64,000 bases of DNA from Blautia parvula. Its GTDB lineage: Bacteria > Bacillota > Clostridia > Lachnospirales > Lachnospiraceae. Shown here one piece after another: positions 1 through 10,842 of the stretch; the stretch's first letter is position 1; each line of letters begins with the position of its first letter. The translations under genes were made by a program, and so were the position numbers. The notes below the pieces were generated by a model. The model worked only from the letters and a program-made list of their open reading frames with translations. It had not been told where the DNA came from and ran no database searches. The DNA is taken from positions 3,828,501 to 3,892,500 of the forward strand of contig NZ_CP084061.1 in the NCBI RefSeq assembly GCF_020215665.1. Direction: 5' to 3'.

Positions 1-369
1 CTCATAATCAACTACTGTCACGGTATTCCCGTGTTTTCTGTAGTCCTCCACGGTATGTGCCGATTTCATCCCTGCCAGGATCCAGCGCCCAAACTCGCCT
101 TCTTCAAAAGACCGATTTCGGCTTTTGCGTGTCCCGCCCCGGTTATTCCTATTGGCTTCCTCATGGACGGCTGCTATCTCCTGCATTTCTTCTGCAGTAA
201 ACAGCATCCTCCCTGTATGAGGGTAGTTCAGAACCGACCAATGCTTTTCTGGGATCTCACGGCCCCGACTATCAAAGTCAAAGCAGTTTGACGAGCCATG
301 ATTTACAACGGGGATATATTTCTCCCCGACAAGGATGAATGCCTTGTCATAAAAAATTTCACTGCTCAT
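1..369 (-). CDS. hypothetical protein, C-terminus outside window
   Basis: An open frame of 123 codons starts at ATG 369 and runs off the left edge, so the protein is partial. It begins MSSEIFYDKAF and is hydrophilic, without signal peptide or membrane segment. Its start overlaps the stop of the gene at 366-581 by 4 nt, as expected in a translationally coupled operon. I do not recognise the family. It is the last visible member of the minus-strand accessory operon that begins near 5456. Confidence 0.6.
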   Translation of the reverse strand, partial: MSSEIFYDKAFILVGEKYIPVVNHGSSNCFDFDSRGREIPEKHWSVLNYPHTGRMLFTAEEMQEIAAVHEEANRNNRGGTRKSRNRSFEEGEFGRWILAGMKSAHTVEDYRKHGNTVTVVDYE

Positions 370-581
370 GCCGTCACCTCCTGCCGGATAAGATGCAGGC
401 GGTAGTTGGTATTACAGGTCTCAAAACGGATCTCATCAGGAGAAATCCTCACCATCCGAAGAACATTACTTGTCCTGCGTATCCCACCATTTTCTGCGAT
501 AAAAGCTGCAGTTCCAACAGACAGTGGACAGATAAGCCTGCCAGTGATTTCAAGATTCTTTTTTTGTGGGTTCATATCCAT
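366..581 (-). CDS. small hypothetical protein
   Basis: 71 aa, ATG at 581 preceded by GGAGG at good spacing. No membrane segment or known motif is visible. It sits 8 nt after the gene at 590-1060 and overlaps the next gene by 4 nt, so it is likely co-transcribed. Function unknown. Confidence 0.55.
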   Translation of the reverse strand: MDMNPQKKNLEITGRLICPLSVGTAAFIAENGGIRRTSNVLRMVRISPDEIRFETCNTNYRLHLIRQEVTA

Positions 582-589
582 TGCCTCCT

Positions 590-1060
590 TTATATAAATC
601 TAATTTCCAGTGCAGCGATTTCATCGTCCTGCTGATATGCGAACATCCCATAGCCGCCATCACCATACCCAGACGAGCTGTAAAAGCCATCTTCTGTAAG
701 CCAGGCGTCTCCACGGGAGATTCTGTCGCAAAAAGCACTCCACTCTTCATCGCTGTAATCCGGTTTGTTATGGAAGAATCCGGCAAGTCCCGCGTCAACG
801 CCAATACTGCCGATTTCCTTCATTGATTTTTGCGTAGGGATTACGCCGTTAAGATAGATACCGATGATTCCAACCAGTCTATATGAATATGGCTTTCCGT
901 CACACTCACCTTTGTCAGCTTGATACCAGACCATGCAGGTATACTGCCCCTCTTTGATCTTCACATCGTTCATCCGGCACCAGGTATCCCTGTCGTAACA
1001 AGAATCCGTGATATCCACGCTGCCATGAAAATCCATAATGCCAATTTTCTTGCGTCTCAT
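590..1060 (-). CDS. hypothetical protein with C-terminal Gly-rich segment
   Basis: 156 aa, soluble. The C-terminal part contains SSSGYGDGGYGMF followed by acidic and hydrophobic residues; this weakly recalls DUF4241-type proteins, but I cannot assign the family. It overlaps the zinc-ribbon gene upstream by 4 nt (ATGA type), supporting both starts. Probably an accessory gene of the mobile-element operon; function unknown. Confidence 0.55.
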   Translation of the reverse strand: MRRKKIGIMDFHGSVDITDSCYDRDTWCRMNDVKIKEGQYTCMVWYQADKGECDGKPYSYRLVGIIGIYLNGVIPTQKSMKEIGSIGVDAGLAGFFHNKPDYSDEEWSAFCDRISRGDAWLTEDGFYSSSGYGDGGYGMFAYQQDDEIAALEIRFI

Positions 1061-1296
1061 GTTGTCGCCCCTTTCTGTCCCTCAGGCTGATTTCTAAACT
1101 CACGTCCCACTGCGCTGAAACCACAATCGGCACAATCCCAGATGTCATTCTCATCAGGATAATGCGTAACCTCCACGCACTCATTTAGAGATTCCAGAAA
1201 GGTTCCGTTACAGTCAATCTTCCAGTCCTGCGTGACATGAGCTGTCACCTCAAAGCTTTCTGCTCCGCAAGCAGGACAGCGATATTTTGAATTCAT
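1057..1296 (-). CDS. zinc-ribbon protein
   Basis: 79 aa. Two CxxC pairs, CPAC near residue 8 and CADC near residue 56, form a likely four-cysteine zinc ribbon. ATG at 1296 follows GGAAAAG. It lies 71 nt downstream of the DNA ligase gene. Such small ribbon proteins are common in phage and ICE accessory operons and may bind nucleic acid or a partner; no specific role can be assigned. Confidence 0.6.
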   Translation of the reverse strand: MNSKYRCPACGAESFEVTAHVTQDWKIDCNGTFLESLNECVEVTHYPDENDIWDCADCGFSAVGREFRNQPEGQKGATT

Positions 1297-1367
1297 CTTC
1301 TTTTCCTTTCTATAAAAAGCGAAAAGCGGAGCAGAAAATCTGCCCCGCCACTGTTATTCCGGCGAAT

Positions 1368-3526
<2,159 letters not shown>

Positions 3527-3534
<8 letters not shown>

Positions 3535-4075
3535 TTCCGCTCACCTCCTTGGGCGTGCAGACCTGAAACTGGGAACACCGGCCGCATATCGGGCATGTAA
3601 TCCCTAAAGCATTTCCGGCAGACTGTTCCAGCTGCTCCTGTGTAATTTGCCCGGGTATCCCACAGCATTCTGTTTGAACCCATACCAGTCTGGCAGATTC
3701 CAGAACCTCCGGCCGATACTTCCGGTTGAACGGGATATAGGCCACCCAGAGCGGATCATCAAAAATTCTGGCCATATGAAGTTCCAGTGCAGTCATCTCC
3801 ATCTCTTTTGGGGAACTCTTGCAATAATTATGCTCCTGCTCCCACTCCAGCAGATTTTTCTGCAGCTGCTGCTCTCCGCTTTTCAGAATCAGACCCGTGG
3901 CCAGCTGTATCCAATCTTTTTCCTCTAGGTCTCCCAGATCTGTCTTAACGCCTTTTCGGTAGCCGTAAACATTCCTTCTATACTCCTGTCTGATCAGGAA
4001 AGCACGTCCGGTTCCGTAATGGACTCGCAGATCAGCAAAGGTCAAATGGTCCAAGGATTTTTTTGTACTATCCAC
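3527..4075 (-). CDS. hypothetical protein with C-terminal CxxC motif
   Basis: 182 aa from GTG 4075 (GGGGCGG upstream), overlapping the methylase stop by 8 nt. Residues 1-130 are soluble and mixed. The C-terminus holds CPICGRC plus CCGIPG and a final CTP, suggesting a metal-binding ribbon. No family recognised. Position between methylase and ligase suggests DNA-related function, but that is only context. Confidence 0.55.
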
Positions 4076-4778
4076 TTGTCGCCGCCCCTTTCTCTGTGCT
4101 ATTGACAGCGCATTCCCTTTTTATGAAAGGAACAGACGCCAACGGAGTGTACCATCGGGACCATTCTTTCATTGCTAAGGTGTCGCCATGAATGACCACC
4201 GCAGGAATTCCATACAGACTGAGCTGGATATATGCCATCCACACACAGCGGATGTCAATATCCTGGGCAACAAAAAAACTCTTGTGCCGAAAATCGAAAT
4301 CTTTCTGCTTCATGGCCCATACTGCACCAATCACCATCGTACCCGAACCGCAAGTAGGCTCGTTGATCATGATGGGATCTTCCGCTTCAGGACGCTCATC
4401 CACTGGGTTTACAAGCTGCGCCATCATCCGGCAAACATTATCGGGAGTGAAATACTGTCCGTTCCACTCGTTATTTAAGCGAAGCTCATGATAGATACTG
4501 CCAAGAATATCGCAGGGATCCTCCTCATGCTCATGAATAGCAAGAGCCAGCAGAGCGAGCATATGTGCATAGCAGTTGAGGGTTTTAGGATCCATAGCAG
4601 ATGTCATTTCCTCATACCGCTTCTCGCGTTCTTCTGCGTTTGACGGATCTATCTCTGCAGAGATACAGGTTGCTGAAATCTCCAAAAAAGTAGTGAAGAC
4701 ATGATTCAGCCCTTGTGACTGCCCCAGACCCCTGATTTCATCAACCAGCTCGCCTCTGTACGTTTTTTTCTTACCCAT
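4068..4778 (-). CDS. N6-adenine DNA methylase-like protein
   Basis: 236 aa from ATG 4778 (GGAAG 8 nt upstream). The middle contains NGQYFTPDNVCRMMAQL, typical of HsdM/N6-methylase family proteins, and then the SAM-binding motif NEPTCGSGTMVIGA. The protein ends about 60 residues later, and no NPPY/NPPF catalytic motif is visible. Full HsdM proteins are much longer and carry that motif. It may be a compact ICE-borne methylase homologue, a SAM-binding protein without methylation activity, or a truncated one. No restriction subunit or specificity subunit lies next to it. The start overlaps the upstream gene by 8 nt. Confidence 0.75.
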   Translation of the reverse strand: MGKKKTYRGELVDEIRGLGQSQGLNHVFTTFLEISATCISAEIDPSNAEEREKRYEEMTSAMDPKTLNCYAHMLALLALAIHEHEEDPCDILGSIYHELRLNNEWNGQYFTPDNVCRMMAQLVNPVDERPEAEDPIMINEPTCGSGTMVIGAVWAMKQKDFDFRHKSFFVAQDIDIRCVWMAYIQLSLYGIPAVVIHGDTLAMKEWSRWYTPLASVPFIKRECAVNSTEKGAATSG

Positions 4779-5091
4779 AGACGCCACTTCCTTCCGCACT
4801 GCCGCCTTCACTGACCCGTTCAAAATGAAACGGAATCCCGGCTTGATATGGATAAAGTGTAAAGTCATGGTCACTCCATATACGCATTGCATGGCCGCCC
4901 TTGAATTTTGAAATCAGGACCCGCTTACTCTTGTCGAACAGCATGTCCATCTGTGCCGGACTATACCGGCTTACATACTCAAGCAATTCAAAAATATATG
5001 ACTTCTCCGTTTCCTTTACTGACATAACAATCCGGTATCGGTCAAATATTCCGTTATCGTGTTCGGCGATATATTTTCCGCTTTTCAACAT
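4771..5091 (-). CDS. hypothetical protein
   Basis: 106 aa, starts MLKSGKYIAEHDNGIFDRY and overlaps both neighbours by 7-8 nt. Soluble, no cysteine motif. Several ICE accessory operons carry similar small proteins next to the methylase-like gene. Function unknown. Confidence 0.55.
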   Translation of the reverse strand: MLKSGKYIAEHDNGIFDRYRIVMSVKETEKSYIFELLEYVSRYSPAQMDMLFDKSKRVLISKFKGGHAMRIWSDHDFTLYPYQAGIPFHFERVSEGGSAEGSGVYG

Positions 5092-5456
5092 GCGATCACC
5101 TCACCACTTTCGTTCTGACAAACAATGTTTCCATGTAAAATCGGAGCTTCAAACGCCAATCGTCTGCCATCGTCTTCAAATTCCATCGAAGTGATACAGA
5201 TATTGGGAGGAGTATCGCTTTCAGAATACAAACCGATATCGGTTATTTTCATATCCTGCAGCTGCTCCAGTCTGCCATTGGCATAGACCTCTCCAAAATA
5301 CACCCCTTTGTATCGGGCACTGAAACCGTCGTCAGCCCGCCCAATATCACTTTCATCCCAATTAAGGGATGCGGTTTCTCTGTTTGCCAATTCCACCTCA
5401 ATATAGTCAATCATCAGATCCTTGACGGTAGTTCTGGCATCCAAATAAAGAATCAT
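5085..5456 (-). CDS. hypothetical protein, first gene of accessory operon
   Basis: 123 aa, starting at ATG 5456 (MILYLDARTT). The open frame extends to 5738, but AAGGA lies 8 nt before 5456 and the upstream part crosses two intrinsic terminators, so the long version is rejected. Soluble, acidic, family not recognised. As first gene of the minus-strand operon it would be made after readthrough of the upstream hairpins. Confidence 0.55.
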   Translation of the reverse strand: MILYLDARTTVKDLMIDYIEVELANRETASLNWDESDIGRADDGFSARYKGVYFGEVYANGRLEQLQDMKITDIGLYSESDTPPNICITSMEFEDDGRRLAFEAPILHGNIVCQNESGEVIAC

Positions 5457-5562
5457 AGGCATTTCCTTTCTGCATTCCTGCGTGGTTTTATCTATATACA
5501 CGGGTATGCCGAAAGGCTCCCCGGAACAAAGATTAGGGGAGCCGTAAAAGCTCCGATCTATA

Positions 5563-5606
5563 TAAAAAAAGCACCCAAAGAACTGAAATTCTCTGAGTGC
5601 CTTTAT
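5563..5606 (-). terminator. intrinsic terminator or attenuator
   Basis: On the minus strand a stem with arms GCACTCAGAGAA and TTCTTTGGGTGC is followed by seven T residues. It lies in the leader of the 5456-1 operon, so it could end upstream transcription or attenuate this operon. Confidence 0.7.
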
Positions 5607-5702
5607 TGCCCGAGGGCCTGATATGAAATTGTAGCAGATGGGCGGAGGGCTTGTGCCTCCGGACTCCCCATTCTGTGCTTCTTGGAAAAGAAGCAGAAGA
5701 AA

Positions 5703-5743
5703 CAAAAAAAGTGCCTGAAAGTATATACTCTCAGACACTGTGC
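5703..5743 (-). terminator. intrinsic terminator
   Basis: On the minus strand GTGTCTGAGAGT and ACTTTCAGGCAC form a long stem around a TATAT centre, followed by seven T residues. It lies about 100 nt upstream of the second hairpin at 5563-5606. Confidence 0.75.
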
Positions 5744-5913
5744 AACCGGAAAAACTCTAATCGCTCGAAAGCAATTACTGATACTGATGTAGATAGTATA
5801 ACATATCTATTTCAGATTTTCAAGTGGTGATATATGCTCTAAGTGACTTCTTAATCATGGTTTTTCTCATGGTTACTGAAAACACTTAGAGCATTTTTCA
5901 TGCAAGGATGACG

Positions 5914-6358
5914 CGAATATGAGAAACGAGAAAATCACCCCATTGTACGAGCGATTAAGCCATTAAACGAGTTTGTCGAGAAAATCCTTGTGCATGAACG
6001 CGCCCGCAAGGGCAGCATTGAAACCACGCAGGAGGTTGAAATCTATTTTAACTTTGTGGGCCGATATGTGCCTCCCCACTTCGGAGAAGTAAACCTCACC
6101 CTGGAGGAACAGGAGGCCCTACGGAAGAAAGAGGAACGCAAGAACAGACTGCACCAGAACTATCTACGCCGCAAAGCTAATGGAAAACAACGCGAGTATG
6201 AGGACAGGATAAAGACCGAGAAGCGGCGGCAGATGGAGGCCAAGAAAGCAGCTTTACGAGCCGAGGACATGGCCAATGGTGTGTATGCCCTCACTAGCAG
6301 CCTACAGAGGAAAGAACCACAAAAAGGCATTCTATCAGCCCGAAGCGCTGTTATTTGA
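5914..6358 (+). pseudogene. C-terminal remnant of a large serine recombinase
   Basis: The frame has no start codon at a sensible place and opens after a TGA. It reads IVRAIKPLNEFVEKILVHER then EVEIYFNFVGRY, typical of the C-terminal DUF4368 region of large serine recombinases of Tn4451/Tn1549-type elements, followed by a Lys/Arg/Glu-rich helix. The catalytic N-terminal resolvase domain is absent. It marks the end of a lost or rearranged mobile element. Confidence 0.75.
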
Positions 6359-6472
6359 GTAAAAATGTGCCGCAACACGAATGCAACCTATAATTGCGTA
6401 ATAGTTGGTAGCTGCAACACGACAATTTTGATAAAATAAAGCCATAACAAAGAAGAAAGGAGGCGTACCCAT

Positions 6473-6811
6473 ATGAAATCTTCTATAACGTCTATTTTGG
6501 TTGGTGTAATCTTTATCGGCGTGTTTGTTACTTTGTTTGTTCTCATTGTTCGTGCTTTCCTGAAATATCTGAAATCGAGTAATGTTCGTAAAGAGAAAGC
6601 TGCCGTGAGTCAATCTCTCGGAGAAACATTAAAAGCGCACCGAACCCGTTGTCAAATGACACAAGAGTTTGTGGCAGAAACAATAGGGGTCAGCAGACAA
6701 GCAGTATCAAAATGGGAAAATGGAACATCCGACCCAAGTACTTCAAACTTGTTTGCATTAGCAAAGCTATATGGTATATCGGTAGAAGAATTAATAAAAG
6801 ATGTAAAATAA
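6473..6811 (+). CDS. membrane-anchored XRE-family regulator
   Basis: 112 aa. Residues 5-28 form one strongly hydrophobic segment; residues about 45-105 form an XRE helix-turn-helix (LKAHRTRCQMTQEFVAETIG, then SRQAVSKWENG). The preceding GGAGG supports the ATG. The HTH is on the inner face if the N-terminal segment spans the membrane. Target unknown; it sits among remnants of conjugative elements. Confidence 0.7.
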   Translation: MKSSITSILVGVIFIGVFVTLFVLIVRAFLKYLKSSNVRKEKAAVSQSLGETLKAHRTRCQMTQEFVAETIGVSRQAVSKWENGTSDPSTSNLFALAKLYGISVEELIKDVK

Positions 6812-7018
6812 CTTCAATAGTTGCCGCACGACGGCAAAGAAAAAAAGCCGTCGTGTAGCAACTATATTTCCACGCACCTTATTAGTTTCGGCGGCTTTGA
6901 AATAATCAAGGCCTCTTTTTTATGCGGCCAGTGGAGGGCCGCAATGAGCAAATATCCCTTTTGACGCGCCTTTTACATGGGCGACAAGCCACAATAAAAT
7001 AGCGAAAACGTCCACCAC

Positions 7019-7056
7019 GGCGCAAGTGAAAAGCCAATCACTTGCGCCCTTTTTTT
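7019..7056 (+). terminator. intrinsic terminator
   Basis: GGCGCAAGTG and CACTTGCGCC form a 10-bp perfect stem around an A-rich loop, followed by seven T residues. It separates the XRE gene from the sigma-like gene. Confidence 0.75.
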
Positions 7057-7322
7057 ATGCGACAATACATGAGCTATTCCGTTGCGGTTCGTCTGCGATT
7101 GCAGACGAGTGCCGGGGATATTTGCAGAAATTCAGAGCCTTTGTTTTTACCGGGCCTCCAGTTTACAAGAAAATAAAAAAATTCGGCGCAGGAGGGCCGG
7201 AAATCTCTCTTTTTCAGACGGTAAAATTCGGGTCAAGTTGGCCCGATGTTCGGCACTGTTGCCGCTCTCCGCTCCCCCCGTTTCGATTCGCACCAACCCC
7301 AATTGAAACGGAGGAAAGGCAG

Positions 7323-7748
7323 ATGGAAGTCATCATCAAAATAAACGGACAAGCCCTGTCCGTGGAAGTCAGCGTCGAGGTCTATGAGTTCCTTGACCGG
7401 GCCGACCACAAGGAGGAAAACCTATCCCATGAGCAGCGGCGGCATTGGGACATAAGGGAGTTTGACGAGTACATAGTCGCCGCCGAGGGCCGCACCTACC
7501 AAGAAACGCCAGAGCAATACGTTTGCCGGAGGGAAACGCTGGACGAACTGCTTTCCATGTTGGAGAGCTGCACCGCCACACAGCGCCGCCGGTTCCTGCT
7601 CTACGCGCTGGACGGATTGAGCTATGAGCAGATCGCCCGGCTGGACGGCTGCTCCAAGTACACCGTGAGGGATTCCGTGGAGGCGGCCAGAAAAAAGTTT
7701 CAGGATTTTTTCAAAAACAGACCCCACGAAACGCGATTTTCAGGCTAA
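7323..7748 (+). CDS. sigma-70 region 4-like protein of Tn1549-type element
   Basis: 141 aa from ATG 7323 with GGAGGAAAGG upstream; the open frame upstream of it (from 7026) lacks a ribosome site and crosses the terminator region, so it is left out. The C-terminal third, LLYALDGLSYEQIARLDGCSKYTVRDSVEAARK, is given here as two parts: a LSYEQIARLDG helix and a SKYTVRDSVEAAR recognition helix, typical of sigma region 4. Such proteins regulate transfer genes in Tn1549-like elements. The rest of that element is missing here, so it may be an orphan. Confidence 0.65.
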   Translation: MEVIIKINGQALSVEVSVEVYEFLDRADHKEENLSHEQRRHWDIREFDEYIVAAEGRTYQETPEQYVCRRETLDELLSMLESCTATQRRRFLLYALDGLSYEQIARLDGCSKYTVRDSVEAARKKFQDFFKNRPHETRFSG

Positions 7749-8222
7749 CCAAGTGAGGGGAACAATCTCCATCACCGAGAGGGACAGGCAGTAGCAAGCT
7801 GCTTTTCCCTCTCGCCATTTTAGGAGGTCAGCCCATGACAGTAATCAATTTGAAACGCTACTACTATCCCCTTGTAAAAACGGACATGTTTGTGGTGGTG
7901 ACAATTTGATGCTACTGGATATTTTTGCGCTTTTAAGCATTTTAGGTCAGCAGAGAGGCTTTGGAAATCGTTTTACCATCGTTCTTTTACAAGTCGTTGA
8001 GAATCATCTTTCCACCTGTAAGCCCATCGCTGCTAAAATTGCCGCAATTATTCAAATCCACTTCTATAAAAATCGTAAGGTTAGATCACTATGGAAATGA
8101 AACGTAATCTGCACTTGATATAGGAGCAGAGAGTTTTCATTACGAATTATCGGGGAAACGCACCTTTTTTCGTAATAGCATCCCCTCAATTCAATCCATT
8201 ATTCTATTTTCTTCTGAATCCG
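7749..8222. other. intergenic region with hairpin and gene remnants
   Basis: Contains an inverted repeat near 7771-7813 (GAGAGGGA and TCCCTCTC arms), a truncated reading frame at 7836-7910, and about 300 bp in which a 64-codon plus-strand frame (7906-8100) is open without a ribosome site. No further gene is supported. Confidence 0.5.
7836..7910 (+). pseudogene. N-terminal remnant of Tn1549-type sigma-like gene
   Basis: Starts at ATG with GGAGG upstream and reads MTVINLKRYYYPLVKTD before stopping after 24 codons. This start is typical of a second sigma-70-like protein in Tn1549-family elements, whose normal length is much greater. The break indicates deletion of the remainder. Confidence 0.55.
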
Positions 8223-8999
8223 TTACTCTTCCGGCTTTAATACGCCAAGCAATACAAACCTGGCATTGTTAAACTCGTAGCTGCAGGTAGATAACGTCAG
8301 AATCCGGTCTGTGACTGCCGGAGTAATTCCGCTGGTGAAGCACGAGCGTTCTTTTGTCTTATCCAGCCACTCTGTAAAATCCGGGTCTGAGGGGAAAGCC
8401 AATTCCCAGGCTTTATCCTGGACACTGGCCACATATCCGGCAAAAAATTCTATCTCATAATTTTTATCCGGTGTCAGCAGCAAAGCCACAGAATGTGAAT
8501 CATAAAACTCCTGCTTCTTATATTCCGTAAGCCCGGAAAACATGCTGCCATTTTTCATATGATGTCCATAAATGATGCTGTGCCGGTCTAAGAAATCCAC
8601 TCTGTTTCTGCTGTCCAGAAAGATGCAGCCAGATCCGTTCCACTCACCGCTGAACAAATGCTTCAAGTAATACTGGTTATCGTTACCTTGCACAACCGGA
8701 TAATTGATTTCTGTCCCTTCAATATAAATCCATCCTACAATATCCGGATTGATTTCCTGCAGGGAAGCAAAATCTACAGCCGGCCACTCCCGTCCCCCAG
8801 ACTCAGTTTCATCATCCACTGGGGATGACGAAGGCGCCTCCGGTTCCTCCGGCAGCTTCACATAGTCCTCCAAATCAGTATAGGAGTCCTCGCCTTCAGA
8901 ATACTCATGGTACTGCTTATATAACTGAATGGCGCCTATCACAATGCCGCTAGTAAATATTAAAATCAGCATGATGCAAATAATCTTTTTTTTCTTCAT
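8223..8999 (-). CDS. srtB: class B sortase
   Basis: 258 aa from ATG 8999, chosen because GGAGG lies 9 nt upstream; ATG 9005 is too close. One N-terminal membrane anchor (residues about 4-24), an acidic proline-rich linker, then the sortase fold: SIIYGHH with the catalytic His, TLSTC with the nucleophilic Cys, and FNNARFVLLG with the catalytic Arg. It should join surface proteins with an LPXTG-like signal to the cell wall or to each other. Two proteins in the window end in SPKTG (31506) and NPKTG (57517), motifs of the kind accepted by clostridial SrtB. Upstream lies a leader peptide and terminator (9062-9182). Confidence 0.9.
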   Translation of the reverse strand: MKKKKIICIMLILIFTSGIVIGAIQLYKQYHEYSEGEDSYTDLEDYVKLPEEPEAPSSSPVDDETESGGREWPAVDFASLQEINPDIVGWIYIEGTEINYPVVQGNDNQYYLKHLFSGEWNGSGCIFLDSRNRVDFLDRHSIIYGHHMKNGSMFSGLTEYKKQEFYDSHSVALLLTPDKNYEIEFFAGYVASVQDKAWELAFPSDPDFTEWLDKTKERSCFTSGITPAVTDRILTLSTCSYEFNNARFVLLGVLKPEE

Positions 9000-9061
9000 G
9001 TCCATTCGCCTCCTTATTTTCATTACACGATTCGGCAGGACAATCTACAACCTCTTAAATT

Positions 9062-9098
9062 AAAAAAGCCCACACAAAACATATGATTTGTACGAGCC
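9062..9098 (-). terminator. attenuator terminator upstream of sortase
   Basis: On the minus strand GGCTCGTAC and GTGTGGGCC-like arms pair with G-T wobbles and are followed by TTTTTT. It falls between a 14-codon leader frame and the sortase, 63 nt before the sortase start. The same arrangement, with related sequence, occurs at 13509-13545. Confidence 0.65.
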
Positions 9099-9137
9099 TT
9101 TAAAGCTGTATTGCATTCGATTTTTTGTAAAGATTTA

Positions 9138-9182
9138 TTAAATTGTATTTGATTGTATAGAATTGTACTTAAAGTTTTCCAT
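9138..9182 (-). CDS. 14-aa leader peptide
   Basis: ATG 9182 follows AAGGGGGC and encodes MENFKYNSIQSNTI then TAA. The related leader at 13586-13630 has the same length and 8 of 14 identical residues, while the DNA between differs more; this supports real translation. It probably controls the terminator at 9062-9098 by ribosome position, as in known antibiotic-sensing attenuators. The inducer is unknown. Confidence 0.55.
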   Translation of the reverse strand: MENFKYNSIQSNTI

Positions 9183-9254
9183 AAAGTTAGCCCCCTTAAA
9201 GCACTTTCTAGGATCTAAAACATCATTCTACAACATAACAGATTTCAATAAACC

Positions 9255-9395
9255 TTAATACATCTTGTCGTCCTCGCTATCTTTTGAACGATTGTTAGAA
9301 TTTCTCTTTTGATTATACTTCTTCATAATTACAAGTTTAAGTAAACCAACGACAATCAAAACCACAACAATGATAATCCACCAGTATTGTTCCAT
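9255..9395 (-). CDS. small membrane protein
   Basis: 46 aa, ATG 9395 preceded by a strong GGAGG. Residues 3-24 are a single hydrophobic segment (WWIIIVVVLIVVGLL), followed by a basic then acidic tail. It lies 51 nt after the cation transporter gene and likely belongs to the same operon. Function unknown. Confidence 0.65.
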   Translation of the reverse strand: MEQYWWIIIVVVLIVVGLLKLVIMKKYNQKRNSNNRSKDSEDDKMY

Positions 9396-9446
9396 AACCT
9401 ACTTCCCTCCTTTCCCTTTCAATAGTCTTAAATCATCTTCCCTGTC

Positions 9447-10358
9447 CTATGTAGAATAGAGAAGTTCATTCGCATTAACATGTACCATACAATGTTTACA
9501 TTGTGGAAAGTTGTTTTCAATCGTTTGATGGACTGCCTCAGCAATTCCATGAGCGTCATAAAGAGCTAAATTACCATCAGCTAATATTTCAATATCTACA
9601 TACATTTTCGTTCCAAACATGCGGGTTTTTAATTCATCAATACCATCAACCCCTTGCTGCTGAAGCACAACTTCCCTAATCTTTGTTTCAGTAGCATTGT
9701 CACAACTATGGTCTACCATTTTGTTAATGCTTTCTTTGAAAATGTCCAAAGCAGCTTTTAAGATACAACCACAAATCACAACGCTTGCAATAGGATCGAG
9801 AATAGCATAGCCTAAACGCGCCCCTAAAATGCCAATTAAGGAACCAACTGACGAGAGTGCATCAGAGCGGTGGTGCCATGCGTCAGCCATAAGCGCATCA
9901 GAATTTGTATGCTTTGCAGCATTTCTTGTAAACCAGTACATCCACTCTTTTATAACAATGGATAAGACTGCCGCCGTAAGTGCGATTCCACTAGGGATAG
10001 AAAGCGTATTGTACTGTCCTGAAAAGATTTTCTTGATCCCTGAATATCCTATTCCAGCACCCGTTATAGCCAAGGCAACAGAGAGAATAATGGAAGCCAC
10101 ACATTCCATACGTTCATGCCCATAAGGATGTTCTTTATCAGGCTGTTTTTCTGATATTTTAATTCCAACCATCACAACGATTGTGCTTAATACATCAGAA
10201 GCCGAGTGTACAGAGTCCGACAGCATAGCACTTGACTTCCCTATATATCCGGCAGTAAATTTAAGTAGCGATAAACCCATGTTGATGATTAGTGTAATTT
10301 TGGAAACCTGAATAGCCTTATTTACATTTTTGTTTTGCAGAAGTCTACCTTTTTCCAT
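9447..10358 (-). CDS. cation diffusion facilitator transporter
   Basis: 303 aa. Six hydrophobic segments and the metal-site motif SDSVHSASDVLST in TM2 with DAWHHRSDALSS in TM5 (both HD-rich) identify the CDF family; the C-terminal cytoplasmic domain contains HCMVHVN. It would export Zn2+, Mn2+, Fe2+ or similar ions in exchange for protons. It starts 11 nt after the ABC permease stop, so it belongs to the operon that the Tn916-like element interrupts; its expression may now depend on transcription from the element end. Confidence 0.88.
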   Translation of the reverse strand: MEKGRLLQNKNVNKAIQVSKITLIINMGLSLLKFTAGYIGKSSAMLSDSVHSASDVLSTIVVMVGIKISEKQPDKEHPYGHERMECVASIILSVALAITGAGIGYSGIKKIFSGQYNTLSIPSGIALTAAVLSIVIKEWMYWFTRNAAKHTNSDALMADAWHHRSDALSSVGSLIGILGARLGYAILDPIASVVICGCILKAALDIFKESINKMVDHSCDNATETKIREVVLQQQGVDGIDELKTRMFGTKMYVDIEILADGNLALYDAHGIAEAVHQTIENNFPQCKHCMVHVNANELLYST

Positions 10359-10369
10359 AATATGCCTCC

Positions 10370-10701
10370 TTATCCTGCCAGCTTCCGAAACAGATGTTTT
10401 GCAAGGAAGTAGTACCAGACTAAAGCTACCACCAATCCTATGGAGAAATAAAGAACCGCTTCATTCTGCATGGCTTTTGCTACCCAAAATGACGGAAGGA
10501 AGCCAACCGCGAACTGGTAGTAACTGTCAATAAAAAAGGGGGCTGGTATTCCGAGTAATGTAAGTGCAGCTAGTTTTGTAACTGCCATACCCTCTAATTT
10601 ATTGCTTGATAATGTGATAATCATAAGTGAAACAATAATTGCCTGTACTGAGCCGAGAAGCGCCAAACATATTGTCATTCCAATGGACAACTTTTCTAAT
10701 G
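10370..10701 (-). pseudogene. ABC transporter permease, C-terminal half (interrupted)
   Basis: The frame reads LEKLSIGMTICLALLGS and continues with four membrane segments to AKHLFRKLAG, stop at 10370. It lacks its own start; the open frame reaching 10837 enters the mobile element. It continues the N-terminal half at 34456-34828, so together they form one ABC-2 permease of roughly 235 residues. The host gene is inactivated in this copy. Confidence 0.85.
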
Positions 10702-10727
10702 AAAAACTTACTAAATTTCTGATTATC
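10702..10727 (-). repeat. terminal inverted repeat, int side
   Basis: Read outward on the minus strand it begins GATAATCAGAAATTTAG. It matches the opposite end in 21 of 26 positions, close to the imperfect ends known for Tn916. The exact last base is uncertain by a few nt because of the coupling sequence. Confidence 0.75.
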
Positions 10728-10842
10728 TTTTCATAAGTTGGTAAATGCCGATATATCCCGTATTTTAGGGCTTTATCGGTATTTTCTTTTTGGAAGATAC
10801 CTTGCATAAGCTGGCATTTACCAGCATGAAAATGCAACCAAA

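Noticed and set aside
5457-5738. Long version of the first accessory-operon gene
   Set aside because: Runs through a terminator and lacks a ribosome site; ATG 5456 is better placed.
7026-7322. Upstream extension of the sigma-like protein
   Set aside because: Begins inside a terminator and has no matching family residues.
7906-8100. 64-codon plus-strand ORF after the sigma remnant
   Set aside because: No ribosome site or family resemblance; overlaps remnant stop; left as part of the intergenic region.
10702-10837. N-terminal part of the open frame at 10370-10837
   Set aside because: It is element end DNA read through; the true protein continues from 34456.
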